Shown here in pieces: positions 11,633-20,171 of a stretch of DNA of 64,000 nt. The DNA comes from Reyranella sp. CPCC 100927. GTDB taxonomy: Bacteria > Pseudomonadota > Alphaproteobacteria > Reyranellales > Reyranellaceae. Every line of letters begins with the position of its first letter. Positions within the stretch are counted from its first letter, which is position 1. The stretch covers positions 186,001-250,000 of the forward strand of contig NZ_VOHA01000007.1 of NCBI RefSeq assembly GCF_007859315.1, given 5' to 3'. The notes under the pieces were generated by a model. That model saw only the letters and a list, made by a program, of their open reading frames with translations, was not told the origin of the DNA and searched no databases. The translations under genes were made by a program, and so were the position numbers.

Positions 11633-13078
11633 ATGACGACTGGATTGGACAACTGGACCCTGGCAGCGCCGGAAATCTTCCTGGCTGCCGCGGCGATGAT
11701 CGTGCTCATGGTCGGTGCCTTCCGTGGCGAGAAGGGTGCCGACCTGGTGTCATGGCTGTGCGTCGCGAGCCTGGGCGTCGCGATCTTCCTGGTATTGCGG
11801 CTGGAACACGGCGCGGCATTCCATGACCTGTTCCTGGTCGATGCCTTCACCAAGGCGATGAAGGTGCTGTCACTGGTGGCGGCGGGCATTGCCATCGTGA
11901 TGTCGCGCAGCTTCTTCCTGCGCGCCGGCATGTGGCGCTTCGAGTTCCCCGTGCTCGTTCTGCTGGCGACACTGGGCATGCTGATCATGATTTCGTCCAA
12001 CGATCTCATGACGCTCTATCTCGGGCTCGAGATGCAGTCGTTGGCATTGTACGTCACCGCCGCCTTCCAGCGCGACGATCAGCGCTCGACCGAGGCTGGC
12101 GTGAAGTACTTCGTGCTGGGCTCGGTGGCGTCCGGCATGATGCTGTACGGCTCGTCGCTGGTGTATGGCTTCGCCGGCACCACCAGCTTCCCCAGCCTCG
12201 CTGCCGGTTTCCTCGCTGGACAGGCATCGACCGGGGCCGTGATCGGCTTGGTGTTCGTGTTGGCCGGGCTGGTGTTCAAGGTCTCGGCCGTGCCGTTCCA
12301 TATGTGGACGCCTGACGTCTACGAGGGCGCACCGACACCGGTGACGGCGCTGTTCGCTGCGGCACCCAAGATCGCGGCGCTGTCGCTGATCGTCTCGGTG
12401 GTCATGGGGCCGTTCCGCCCGCTGCTGCTGCAGTGGCAGCAGATCCTGATCGCGGTTGCCGTGCTGTCGACCATCTGGGGCGCGGTGGCGGCGCTGCGGC
12501 AGGAGAACATCAAGCGCCTGATGGCGTACTCCTCGATCGGCCATATGGGCTATGTGCTGCTGGGCCTGGCGGCGGCGACGGAGGAGGGCGTGCGCTCGGT
12601 GGTGGTCTACATGATCATCTACCTGGCGATGAACGTCGGAACCTTCGCCTGCATCCTCTCCATGCGCCGCAAGGGCGTGATGGTCGAGCGGATCGGCGAT
12701 CTCGCCGGCCTCTCGACGCGCCAGCCCGGGATGGCGTTCGCGCTGTTGCTGTTCATGTTCTCGATGGCCGGCATCCCGCCGCTGGCGGGCTTCTTCGGCA
12801 AGCTCAACGTCTTCCTCGCGGCCATCAACGCCGGTCTCTACATTCCGGCGGCCATCGCCGTGCTCGCCTCGGTGGTGGGCGCCTACTACTACGTGCGCAT
12901 CGTCAAGGTAATGTACTTCGACGATCCGGCGCCGGCGTTTGACCGGCCGGTGGAACGCGACATGGCCGTGATCATGCTGGCCGCGGCGCTGTTCGTCTTC
13001 CCGGTCTTCCCGGTCTTCCAGACGCCGTTCCTCAACGGCGCCCAGACGGCCGCCAAGACGTTCTTCTCCGGGAAGTGA
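11633..13078 (+). CDS. nuoN: NADH-quinone oxidoreductase subunit N
   Basis: This is the third antiporter-like subunit, 481 residues. The GLEMQSLALYV, FKVSAVPFHMWTPDVYEGAPTP and NIKRLMAYSSIGHMGYVLLG motifs are diagnostic of NuoN. It is the last gene of the nuo operon. A large inverted-repeat element begins four bases after its stop codon and may end or stabilise the transcript. Confidence 0.98.
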   Translation: MTTGLDNWTLAAPEIFLAAAAMIVLMVGAFRGEKGADLVSWLCVASLGVAIFLVLRLEHGAAFHDLFLVDAFTKAMKVLSLVAAGIAIVMSRSFFLRAGMWRFEFPVLVLLATLGMLIMISSNDLMTLYLGLEMQSLALYVTAAFQRDDQRSTEAGVKYFVLGSVASGMMLYGSSLVYGFAGTTSFPSLAAGFLAGQASTGAVIGLVFVLAGLVFKVSAVPFHMWTPDVYEGAPTPVTALFAAAPKIAALSLIVSVVMGPFRPLLLQWQQILIAVAVLSTIWGAVAALRQENIKRLMAYSSIGHMGYVLLGLAAATEEGVRSVVVYMIIYLAMNVGTFACILSMRRKGVMVERIGDLAGLSTRQPGMAFALLLFMFSMAGIPPLAGFFGKLNVFLAAINAGLYIPAAIAVLASVVGAYYYVRIVKVMYFDDPAPAFDRPVERDMAVIMLAAALFVFPVFPVFQTPFLNGAQTAAKTFFSGK

Positions 13079-13081
13079 CTG

Positions 13082-13190
13082 CTTCATGGTGAGCTTGTCG
13101 AACCATGAAGCAGGTCGCACCACTGTTCGTGCGACGCCTTCATGGTTCGACCCGGTGAATGCTTCGCATTCACCTGTACTCACCATGAAG
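13082..13190. repeat. Nested inverted-repeat element downstream of nuoN
   Basis: Four dyads are packed in 109 bases. The outermost 12-base arms, CTTCATGGTGAG at 13082-13093 and its exact complement at 13179-13190, enclose a pair of perfect 14-base arms (13097-13110 with 13138-13151). Inside those is a 7-base stem GTCGCAC/GTGCGAC (13114-13120 with 13129-13135). Between the second and outer right arms lies a separate perfect hairpin, GGTGAATGC-TTC-GCATTCACC (13154-13174). There is no T-run, so it is not a classical terminator. It resembles the dispersed extragenic palindromes of high-GC alphaproteobacteria, and may protect or end the nuo mRNA. Confidence 0.8.
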
Positions 13191-13220
13191 GCTACTTAGT
13201 CCGTCGCCGGGAATGCCGGT

Positions 13221-13979
13221 ATGAACTCTCTTGTCCTCCCTTCAGGATGGACTGCAATCGTCTTCGAGACGATCGGTAGCACCAATGACGAGGCGTTGCA
13301 GCGTGCCGAGGCCGGTGCGTCGGAGGGCACGGTCATTGTCGCACGCCAGCAGGAGGGTGGGCGCGGGCGCCGCGGACGGTCGTGGAGTTCGCCGCCGGGC
13401 AACGCCTACAGCTCGACGATCGTTCGGCCACAGTGCGCGCCCGAGCGCGCGGCGCAGCTGGGGTTCGTCACGGCTTTGGCGGTCTGTGATGCGGCGGCAG
13501 CCGGCTTGCCGGCGACCCGCGCGATCCGCCTGAAATGGCCCAATGACGTGCTGGTCGACGGCGCCAAGATCTCGGGCATCCTGCTGGAGTCGGCCGTCGG
13601 GGCCGACGGCACGGTCGACCACGTGGTGATCGGCACCGGCATCAACGTCGCTGTGCCGCCGCCTGCCGGCGTGACGACCTACGCCGCCGCCTGCCTGCGC
13701 GACTTGGGCGACTCGCGGGATGTCCCGGTGGTCCTGCAGGCCTATCTGACGGCGCTGGCGGCGCGCCTGGCGCAGTGGCGACAGGGGTTCGAGGGTACGC
13801 GTGCCGACTGGTTGGCGCGCGCGGCGTGGTTGGGCGAAACGGTCGCGGTTTCGCAGGGAGAGACCCGGATCGAGGGCCGGTTCGCCGGGCTTGACGCCGA
13901 CGGCGCGCTGCTGCTGGAACCGGCCGGTGATCCGCCAAGACGAATCGTTTCCGGCGAAGTGTTCCGACCTGTAGGCTAA
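13221..13979 (+). CDS. birA: Biotin--[acetyl-CoA-carboxylase] ligase
   Basis: This enzyme activates biotin with ATP and transfers it to the carrier protein of biotin carboxylases. The biotinyl-5'-AMP binding motif GGRGRRGRSW is at residues 47-56, and KWPNDVLVDGAKISGILLE carries the conserved KWPND lysine region. The protein has 252 residues and no N-terminal winged helix, so it is the monofunctional type without repressor activity. Its position after nuoN and before coaX is the common alphaproteobacterial arrangement. Confidence 0.95.
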   Translation: MNSLVLPSGWTAIVFETIGSTNDEALQRAEAGASEGTVIVARQQEGGRGRRGRSWSSPPGNAYSSTIVRPQCAPERAAQLGFVTALAVCDAAAAGLPATRAIRLKWPNDVLVDGAKISGILLESAVGADGTVDHVVIGTGINVAVPPPAGVTTYAAACLRDLGDSRDVPVVLQAYLTALAARLAQWRQGFEGTRADWLARAAWLGETVAVSQGETRIEGRFAGLDADGALLLEPAGDPPRRIVSGEVFRPVG

Positions 13980-14051
13980 TGTCATCATCTCCTGCCGAAA
14001 GCCGGGAGTGTGAGTGCGCGGCGGTGGCCGCGCCGGGGTAAGGGGTCGTCC

Positions 14052-14828
14052 ATGCTGCTTGCGCTTGATATCGGCAACACCAACAGCAAGTTCGCCCTGT
14101 TCGATGGCGAGACGCTGATCGCGCAATGGCGGCTGCGCACCGAGGGCAAGCGCACGGCCGACGAGTACGCTGTGTGGCTCAGCCAGCTGATGACGCTGAA
14201 GGGGCTCGAGATGAGCCAGGTGAAGGGCGTGATCATCGCCTCCGTCGTGCCGGCGGTCCTGTTCAACCTGCGCCGGCTGTGCGAAACCTACTTCGACGTC
14301 GAGCCCCTGGTCGTCGGTGATCCCAGCGTCAAGCTGGGGATCAAGGTGCTGATCGACCGGCCGCAGGACGCCGGCGCCGACCGCCTGGTCGATGCCATCG
14401 CCGGCTTCAGCAAATACGGCGGGCCGCTGATCGTGATCGACTTCGGCAGCGGCACGACGTTCGAGGTCGTCGACCGCGACGGCAATTTCTGTGGTGGCGC
14501 CATCGCGCCGGGCATCGAGTTGTCGATCGAGGCGTTCTATCTGATGACGGCGCGCCTGCCGCGGATCCGCGTCGAGCGGCCATCCGGTGTCGTCGGCAAG
14601 ACGACGATCTCGGCCATGCAGTCCGGCATTTTCTGGGGTTATGTCGGCCTGATCGAGAGTCTCGTCACGCGCATCCAGGCCGAGTTCGGCGAACCGATGA
14701 AGGTGATCGCCACCGGCGGCTTGGCTTCGGTGTTCGAAGCCGAAACCAAGGTCATCCAGGCCATTGAACCCGACCTGACACTGTACGGACTGCTGGAGAT
14801 CTGGCGCCGCAACTGCCCGCCGGCATGA
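14052..14828 (+). CDS. coaX: Type III pantothenate kinase
   Basis: This catalyses the first step of coenzyme A synthesis, phosphorylation of pantothenate. The start at 14052 is chosen because the family begins with the phosphate-binding DIGNTNSKFALF stretch immediately after the initiator, and a GGGGTAAGGGG ribosome site precedes it; the open frame 42 bases further upstream is basic and atypical. Other motifs are DAGADRLVDA and IDFGSGTTFEVV. The product has 258 residues. The usual threonine/alanine in DFGTATT is DFGSGTT here, a mild variation. Confidence 0.95.
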   Translation: MLLALDIGNTNSKFALFDGETLIAQWRLRTEGKRTADEYAVWLSQLMTLKGLEMSQVKGVIIASVVPAVLFNLRRLCETYFDVEPLVVGDPSVKLGIKVLIDRPQDAGADRLVDAIAGFSKYGGPLIVIDFGSGTTFEVVDRDGNFCGGAIAPGIELSIEAFYLMTARLPRIRVERPSGVVGKTTISAMQSGIFWGYVGLIESLVTRIQAEFGEPMKVIATGGLASVFEAETKVIQAIEPDLTLYGLLEIWRRNCPPA

Positions 14829-14858
14829 TGAGTGGCAGTACGCCATGCTTGAATAAAT

Positions 14859-14899
14859 CCTCGCCCTGAGAAGCGCGCCGCAGGCCCCTCAGGATGAGG
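14859..14899. repeat. Inverted repeat overlapping the rnj ribosome-binding site
   Basis: CCTCGCCCTGAG at 14859-14870 pairs with CTCAGGATGAGG at 14888-14899 with two internal mismatches. It resembles the CCTCATCCTGAGG palindromes that recur in alphaproteobacterial genomes. The right arm ends 11 bases before the rnj ATG and contains the only purine-rich ribosome-site candidate (GATGAGG), so the hairpin could limit rnj translation. Confidence 0.65.
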
Positions 14900-14910
14900 T
14901 AGTATCGCGT

Positions 14911-16569
14911 ATGACCACGCCGAACGACGAACTGCTCTTCCTGCCGCTGGGCGGCGCCGGTGAGATTGGGATGAATCTCAATCTCTATGGCTGCCGCGGC
15001 AAGTGGCTGATGCTCGATCTGGGCGTCACGTTTGCCGATGACTCGATGCCGGGCCTCGACGTGCTGATGCCCGACCCGGCCTTCATCGTCGACCGCCGCG
15101 ACGATCTGGTGGGGATCGTGCTCACGCACGCGCACGAGGATCATCTCGGTGCGGTCCCCGATCTGTGGCCGCTGCTGCGCTGTCCGATCTACGCCACGCC
15201 GTTTGCCGCCTCGGTGCTGAAGCGCAAGCTGGCCGAGGCGGGGTTGGGCGACGACGTGCCGCTGACCATCGTCCCGCTGGGCGGCAAGCTGTCGTTGCCG
15301 CCGTTCGAGTTGGAGTTCGTCACCATGACGCACTCCATCCCCGAGCCCAACGCGGTCGCGATCCGCACGCCACATGGCGTCGTCCTGCATACCGGCGACT
15401 GGAAGATCGACCCGGAGCCGCTGGTCGGGGAGGCGACAGACGAGGCGGCGCTGCGCCGGCTGGGCGAGGACGGCGTGCTGGCCATGGTCTGCGACTCGAC
15501 CAACGTCTTCGTGCCCGGCGAAGCCGGCTCGGAGGCAGACGTCCGGCTGCGTCTGACCGAGGTGATCCGCCACCAGGAAGCGTTGGTGGCCGTGACCTGC
15601 TTTGCCTCCAATCTGGCGCGTGTCGAGAGCGTGGCACAGGCGGCGGTTGCCGCCGATCGACAACCGGTCCTGGTCGGCCGCGCGCTGCATCGCATGGTCG
15701 AGGCGGCGCAGGAAAACGGCTACCTGCTCGATTTCCCGGCGGTGGTCAGCGAACGCGATGCCGGCTGGCTGCCGCGCGATAAGGTGTGCCTGATCTGCAC
15801 TGGCAGTCAGGGCGAGCCGCGCGCGGCGCTGGCCCGCCTCGCCTCCGGCGAGAACCGCGACATCGGACTGCAGCCCGGCGACACCGTGGTGTTTTCCTCA
15901 CGCGTGATTCCTGGCAACGAGAAGTCGATCGGCCGGCTGCAGAACCAGCTGACGGTGATGGGCGTCGAGATCATCACCGATCGCGACGCCGACATCCACG
16001 TCTCGGGCCATCCGGCACGTGACGAACTGACCCGCCTCTACCAGTGGGTGCGCCCGCGCATCGCGCTGCCGGTGCATGGCGAGCATCGGCACATGGTCGA
16101 ACACGCGGCGTTGGCGCAGGCCTGCCAGGTACCCACCGCGATCGTAGCGCCCAACGGCAGCCTGGTGCGGTTGGCGCCGGGACCGGCCACCGTGATTGAT
16201 CACGTACCCACGGGCCGCCTGGCGCGCGACGGCACGCGGTTGGTGTCGATCGACGACACTGGCCTGCGCGATCGTCGCAAGATGCTGTGGAACGGCGCTG
16301 CCGTGGCGACGCTGGTGCTCGACCGGACCGGGCGTCCGCTGACGGCGCCGAAGCTGACGGTGCAGGGCCTGGGAGGCGATGCCGAGGCCCTGGACGAGGC
16401 CATCGCTGCCGGCGTCGAGGCGCTGCGGGCCTCGGTGACCGACCTCAGCGACAGCGAGGCGCGCGACGATGCCACCGTGGCGGAGGCGGCGCGACGGGCG
16501 GTTCGCCGTGTCTTCAAGTCGCGCTTCGACAAGAAGCCGTTGACGGACGTGCAGGTGGTCCGCATCTAG
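14911..16569 (+). CDS. rnj: Ribonuclease J
   Basis: This is a metallo-beta-lactamase/beta-CASP nuclease with 5'-3' exonuclease and endonuclease activity that acts in rRNA maturation and mRNA decay. The zinc motif HAHEDH is at residues 73-78. The beta-CASP region and the later SGHPARDELTRL and LPVHGEHRHM motifs are present. The protein has 552 residues, typical of the alphaproteobacterial form. A hairpin covers its ribosome-binding region (see 14859-14899). It lies in the conserved block coaX-rnj-DUF1467. Confidence 0.96.
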   Translation: MTTPNDELLFLPLGGAGEIGMNLNLYGCRGKWLMLDLGVTFADDSMPGLDVLMPDPAFIVDRRDDLVGIVLTHAHEDHLGAVPDLWPLLRCPIYATPFAASVLKRKLAEAGLGDDVPLTIVPLGGKLSLPPFELEFVTMTHSIPEPNAVAIRTPHGVVLHTGDWKIDPEPLVGEATDEAALRRLGEDGVLAMVCDSTNVFVPGEAGSEADVRLRLTEVIRHQEALVAVTCFASNLARVESVAQAAVAADRQPVLVGRALHRMVEAAQENGYLLDFPAVVSERDAGWLPRDKVCLICTGSQGEPRAALARLASGENRDIGLQPGDTVVFSSRVIPGNEKSIGRLQNQLTVMGVEIITDRDADIHVSGHPARDELTRLYQWVRPRIALPVHGEHRHMVEHAALAQACQVPTAIVAPNGSLVRLAPGPATVIDHVPTGRLARDGTRLVSIDDTGLRDRRKMLWNGAAVATLVLDRTGRPLTAPKLTVQGLGGDAEALDEAIAAGVEALRASVTDLSDSEARDDATVAEAARRAVRRVFKSRFDKKPLTDVQVVRI

Positions 16570-16660
16570 AGCGAAAGCGGCGGCGTTCTATCGCGACGAG
16601 CGCACCGGCACCCTGGGTTTCCATCTTCCGCAGGCGCGGAAGGAGGGAAAGCGACCGTCC

Positions 16661-16897
16661 ATGAACGTGTATACCAGCATCCTCGTCTTCGCTGTCATCT
16701 GGTGGACGGTGATTTTTGCGATCCTGCCGATCGGCGTTCGCCGCGCTGAAAATCTGACGCAGGGGTCAGATCAAGGGGCACCGGAGCGTCCCGACCTGAA
16801 ACGCAAGGCGCTGATTACAACCGCCATTACTGTCGTGCTGTGGCTGCTCTGGTACGTTGTATGGGTGATGGACGTGTTCGCCTTGCGCGGGGGCTGA
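16661..16897 (+). CDS. DUF1467 family small membrane protein
   Basis: This 78-residue protein has two hydrophobic segments (about residues 5-25 and 51-73) separated by a polar loop with the conserved LPIGVRRAEN motif. It matches my recollection of the DUF1467 family, which is found next to rnj and proS in alphaproteobacteria; its function is unknown. An AGGAGGGAAAG-type ribosome site lies upstream. It is probably co-transcribed with rnj (91-base gap). Confidence 0.85.
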   Translation: MNVYTSILVFAVIWWTVIFAILPIGVRRAENLTQGSDQGAPERPDLKRKALITTAITVVLWLLWYVVWVMDVFALRGG

Positions 16898-16912
16898 AAA
16901 AGAGTCGACCGC

Positions 16913-16950
16913 ACAAAAAACAAACGGTAAACCCCGGAGGATTTACCGTT
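16913..16950 (-). terminator. Intrinsic terminator on the minus strand
   Basis: Read on the minus strand, AACGGTAAA (complement of 16942-16950) and TTTACCGTT (complement of 16923-16931) form a perfect 9-base stem around a C/G-rich loop that can extend it. It is followed by TTTGTTTTTTG. On the plus strand no T-run follows, so it does not serve the DUF1467 gene. It ends the minus-strand transcript described at 16913-17125. Confidence 0.85.
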
Positions 16951-17125
16951 CGCGCACACAACGGCTTCTTTCCAGTCGCACGGTTCTTGTGCCGTGTCTG
17001 CCCGTTTCCGGGCGCTTTTCCTCCCTCAAACTCGGGCTCCGGGCCTTAGCCCCAACCTACCCGACGCATGGTTTCTAGCGGAACCCGGAGGGTCTGCCTA
17101 GGAATTTTTCTTGCGAGCGGATACT
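16913..17125 (-). ncRNA. Candidate structured small RNA of about 200 nt, family not identified
   Basis: This 339-base gap between a plus-strand gene and the end of the purine permease gene holds no convincing protein. On the minus strand it reads as a series of hairpins: a CTAG-bounded stem with ACCC/GGGT (about 17074-17101), a TCGGG/CCCGA stem with inner GGGC/GCCC (about 17030-17065), a GCCCG-GAAA-CGGGC tetraloop hairpin (about 16998-17011), a CACGG/CCGTG hairpin (about 16979-16996), and the terminator. An A/T-rich stretch with AATAAGTAT at about 17121-17132 could be a -10 region. A purine-rich GAGGGAGGAAAAG lies unpaired in the middle. The size would fit 6S RNA, but I cannot confirm it by eye. 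It is not RNase P, SRP or tmRNA by their conserved motifs. Confidence 0.5.
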
Positions 17126-17177
17126 TATTTTTGAAATCACAATGACTTGCAGAGATCGTTCGTCGTCATACCATTTC

Positions 17178-17226
17178 TTCGAGGCGGCCAGGTGTCGCAC
17201 AGCAGATTGTCGATGGCCGCCTCGAA
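17178..17226. repeat. Perfect 13-base inverted repeat after the permease gene
   Basis: TTCGAGGCGGCCA at 17178-17190 is exactly complementary to 17214-17226, with a 23-base loop. It begins 11 bases past the permease stop codon on the minus strand. There is no T-run. It may protect or separate the permease mRNA 3' end from the small RNA downstream. Confidence 0.7.
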
Positions 17227-17236
17227 ACATGCATCG

Positions 17237-18529
17237 TCAGCCGATGACGGCGAACTTGATCACGAACAGCACTGAGAGAATGCCAACGGCAGGATGCACA
17301 TCGCGGATGCGGCCTGCCGCGATTTTGATCCCGGTGTAGGTGATGAATCCGAAGGCGATGCCTTCGGCGATCGAGAACGTGAAGGGCATGGCGAGTGCAG
17401 TGACCACGGCGGGCGCTGCTTCTGTAACGTCGCTCCACTCGATTTCAACCAGGCCGTGCGCCATGAGGCACGCGACATACAACAGCGCCGGCGCGGTCGC
17501 CCATGTCGGCACCGACGTCGCCAGTGGCGCGAAGAACAGGGCCAGCAGGAAGAGGATTGCAACGACGACGGCCGTCAGCCCGGTCCGCCCGCCGGCGTTG
17601 ATGCCCGACGCGCTCTCGATATAGCTGGTCGTGGTCGATGTGCCGACCGCGGCGCCGATCATCGCGGCCGAGGAGTCGGCGATCAGGGCCCGACCCAGGC
17701 GCGGCACGGTGCCGTCTTTCCGCAGGAAACCGGCGCGGTGGGCGAGGCCGATCAGCGTGCCTGAATTATCGAACATATCGACGAACAGGAACGCAAAGAT
17801 CACGGTGATGAGACCGACATTGAGCGCGCCAGCGAGGTCCATCTGCAGGAACACGGGCGCGATACTGGGGGGCGCCGAAACGACGCCGGAGAACTTGCTG
17901 ACGCCCAGCAGCGCCGACGCGGCGGTGACGGCCAGCACGCCGATGATCACGCCGCCTGGCACTTTCCTGTACTCCAGCGCCGCGATCAGCACGAAGCCCA
18001 GCGCCGCGAGGATCACGGGCCAGCTCTTGAGATCGCCGGCCGTGATCAGGGTTGCCGGATGGGCGACGACGATCTTGGCGCCCTGCAAGGCGATCAGGGC
18101 CAGGAACAGGCCGATGCCGGCTGCGATCGCCATTTTCAGCGATTTCGGGATGGCGTTGACGATCCACTCGCGCACCGGCAGCACGCTGAGAATGAGGAAG
18201 ATCACGCCCGAGATGAAGACGCAGCCGAGCGCCACCTGCCAGGTGAACTTCATGCCCAGCACGACGCCGAAGGCGAAGTAGGCGTTCAGTCCCATGCCCG
18301 GCGCCAGCGCGATCGGGTAGTTTGCCAGGAAGGCCATCAACAGCGTGCCGATGGCGGCAGCGACGCACGTCGCCACAAAGACGGCGTCCTGCGGCATGCC
18401 GGCCTTGGCCAGGATGTCAGGGTTGACGAAGATGATGTAGGCCATGGTCAGGAACGTCGTGATGCCGGCCAGGACCTCGGTACGAACCGTCGTGTTGTTT
18501 TCCCGCAGCTTGAATAGCGTTTCGAACAT
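17237..18529 (-). CDS. NCS2 family purine (guanine/hypoxanthine) permease
   Basis: This is an inner-membrane proton symporter of the AzgA/PbuG-like branch of the NCS2 family, 430 residues with 12 or more hydrophobic segments. Supporting motifs are the N-terminal TEVLAGITTFLTMAYIIFVNP, APGMGLNAYFAFGVV, LFVDMFDNSGTLIG, and STTTSYIESASGINAGGRTG regions. The adenine-versus-guanine/hypoxanthine preference cannot be read from sequence. A GGGGAGA ribosome site precedes the ATG. It interrupts the usual DUF1467-proS neighbourhood and is divergent from proS; no purine riboswitch is visible in the 240-base upstream gap. Confidence 0.9.
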   Translation of the reverse strand: MFETLFKLRENNTTVRTEVLAGITTFLTMAYIIFVNPDILAKAGMPQDAVFVATCVAAAIGTLLMAFLANYPIALAPGMGLNAYFAFGVVLGMKFTWQVALGCVFISGVIFLILSVLPVREWIVNAIPKSLKMAIAAGIGLFLALIALQGAKIVVAHPATLITAGDLKSWPVILAALGFVLIAALEYRKVPGGVIIGVLAVTAASALLGVSKFSGVVSAPPSIAPVFLQMDLAGALNVGLITVIFAFLFVDMFDNSGTLIGLAHRAGFLRKDGTVPRLGRALIADSSAAMIGAAVGTSTTTSYIESASGINAGGRTGLTAVVVAILFLLALFFAPLATSVPTWATAPALLYVACLMAHGLVEIEWSDVTEAAPAVVTALAMPFTFSIAEGIAFGFITYTGIKIAAGRIRDVHPAVGILSVLFVIKFAVIG

Positions 18530-18770
18530 CTATTTCTCCCCGCGACTTTTATGAGCAGCTGGCAAACGCCATGTCGCTGCGGTGATTGTGCGAAAGGCGT
18601 ACCAACCCGACCAGCCGCCGACTCGCGATTCCTGGGGAAAATCGTGATCACCGCTCCCGCGTGTGGAAGAGGCGAAACACCGGCGTTTGCCTTCCGGGCG
18701 GCCGTTGCCTAAATTCGCGCGTCTTTTGTAGCCAGTTTGGCTGCCCACCGAGCCCACGGGTCCCGATACG

Positions 18771-20090
18771 ATGCGCCTCAGCCAGTATTTCCTGCCAACG
18801 CTGCGTGAGAATCCCGCCGAGGCCCAAATCGTCTCACATCGGCTCATGCTGCGGGCCGGGATGATCCGCCAGCAGGCGGCCGGCATCTATGCGTGGCTGC
18901 CTCTGGGCTATCGCGTGCTGCGCAACATCGAGCGCATCGTGCGCGAGGAGCAGGATGCCACCGGGGCCCAGGAAGTGCTGATGCCGACCATCCAGTCGGC
19001 CGACCTGTGGCGCGAGAGCGGTCGCTATGACGCCTACGGCCCGGAAATGCTGCGGATCAAGGACCGGCATGACCGCGAGATGCTCTACGGGCCGACCAAC
19101 GAGGAGATGATCACCACCATCTTCCGCGACGGCGTGAAGACCTATCGCGACCTGCCGCGCAATCTTTATCACATCCAGTGGAAATTCCGTGATGAGGTGC
19201 GGCCGCGTTTCGGCGTCATGCGCGGTCGCGAGTTCCTGATGAAGGACAACTACTCCTTCGACATCGACAAGGCCGGTGCCACGCGGTCCTACAACAAGAT
19301 GTTCGCCGCCTATCTGCGGACATTCGCGCGCATGGGCCTGAAGGCCATCCCGATGCGCGCCGATACGGGACCGATCGGCGGCGATCTCAGCCACGAGTTC
19401 ATCATCCTTGCCGATACCGGCGAGAGTGCCGTGTTCTGCGACAAAGGCCTGGTCGACAAGGACATCCTGGGCCGGACCATCGACTATCAGGCCGATCTGC
19501 AGCCCCTGGTCAACGAATGGACGTCGCTCTACGCTGCGACCGATGAAATGCACGACCAGGCAAAATTCGAGGCTGACGTGCCGGCCGACCGACGCCTTAC
19601 CGCGCGCGGCATCGAGGTCGGTCACATCTTCTATTTCGGCACCAAGTACTCATCACCGATGAACGCCGTGGTGTCGGGGCCCAAGGGCGAGTCGATCGCG
19701 GTCGAGATGGGTTCCTACGGCATCGGCGTCTCGCGCCTGGTCGGCGCCATCATCGAGGCCAGCCATGACGATGCCGGGATCATCTGGCCGGAATCGGTGG
19801 CACCGTTCAAGGTCGGCCTGCTGAACCTGAAGATCGACGACGGCGCGGTGTCGAAGGCGTGCACGGATCTCTACACCTCGCTCAAGGCCAAGGGTATCGA
19901 GGTGCTGTACGACGACCGCGACCTGCGGCCGGGCGCCAAATTTGCCGACATGGATCTGATCGGCGTGCCCTGGCAGGTCATCATCGGGCCCAAGGGGCTC
20001 GCTGCGGGCAAGGTCGAACTGAAGCATCGCGCGACCGGCGCGCGCGAGGAGTTGGTCCTCGACCAGGCACTGGCCAGGATCGGTGCCTGA
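18771..20090 (+). CDS. proS: Prolyl-tRNA synthetase (short alphaproteobacterial type)
   Basis: This class II aminoacyl-tRNA synthetase charges tRNA-Pro. It is 439 residues, matching the short bacterial form that lacks the editing insertion domain found in the about 570-residue E. coli enzyme. Motif 2 ([21 protein letters not shown], central part) and motif 3 ([15 protein letters not shown]) are visible, followed by the anticodon-binding domain with [18 protein letters not shown]. Because editing is absent in cis, a free-standing editing protein elsewhere would be expected. It begins a probable operon with the lol genes. Confidence 0.96.
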   Translation: MRLSQYFLPTLRENPAEAQIVSHRLMLRAGMIRQQAAGIYAWLPLGYRVLRNIERIVREEQDATGAQEVLMPTIQSADLWRESGRYDAYGPEMLRIKDRHDREMLYGPTNEEMITTIFRDGVKTYRDLPRNLYHIQWKFRDEVRPRFGVMRGREFLMKDNYSFDIDKAGATRSYNKMFAAYLRTFARMGLKAIPMRADTGPIGGDLSHEFIILADTGESAVFCDKGLVDKDILGRTIDYQADLQPLVNEWTSLYAATDEMHDQAKFEADVPADRRLTARGIEVGHIFYFGTKYSSPMNAVVSGPKGESIAVEMGSYGIGVSRLVGAIIEASHDDAGIIWPESVAPFKVGLLNLKIDDGAVSKACTDLYTSLKAKGIEVLYDDRDLRPGAKFADMDLIGVPWQVIIGPKGLAAGKVELKHRATGAREELVLDQALARIGA

Positions 20091-20102
20091 GGGCCTCTTT
20101 CA

Positions 20103-20128
20103 CCTCGCCCCGCGTGAGCGGGGAGAGG
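20103..20128. repeat. GC-rich hairpin between proS and the next gene
   Basis: CCTCGCCCCGC-gtga-GCGGGGAGAGG forms a near-perfect 11-base stem 13 bases after the proS stop. It resembles the common CCTCTCCCCGC...GCGGGGAGAGG extragenic palindrome of high-GC genomes. No T-run follows, so read-through into the next gene is likely. Confidence 0.6.
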
Positions 20129-20171
20129 GGCGGGCGGCGCTACGCACGATCGCCTGGTACGGAGGGAAAAC

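Noticed and set aside
13082-13190. CRISPR or insertion-sequence remnant
   Set aside because: The repeats are inverted and nested, not direct with regular spacers, and no transposase fragment or target duplication is visible.
16913-17125. RNase P RNA, SRP RNA or tmRNA
   Set aside because: The conserved RNase P GAGGAAAGTCC core, the SRP GGTCAGGTCCGGAAGG-type loop and a tmRNA tag reading frame or acceptor-like ends are not present.
18530-18770. Purine riboswitch upstream of the purine permease
   Set aside because: No three-way-junction core or conserved loop motifs of the purine aptamer are visible; only a small CGATT/AATCG stem occurs.
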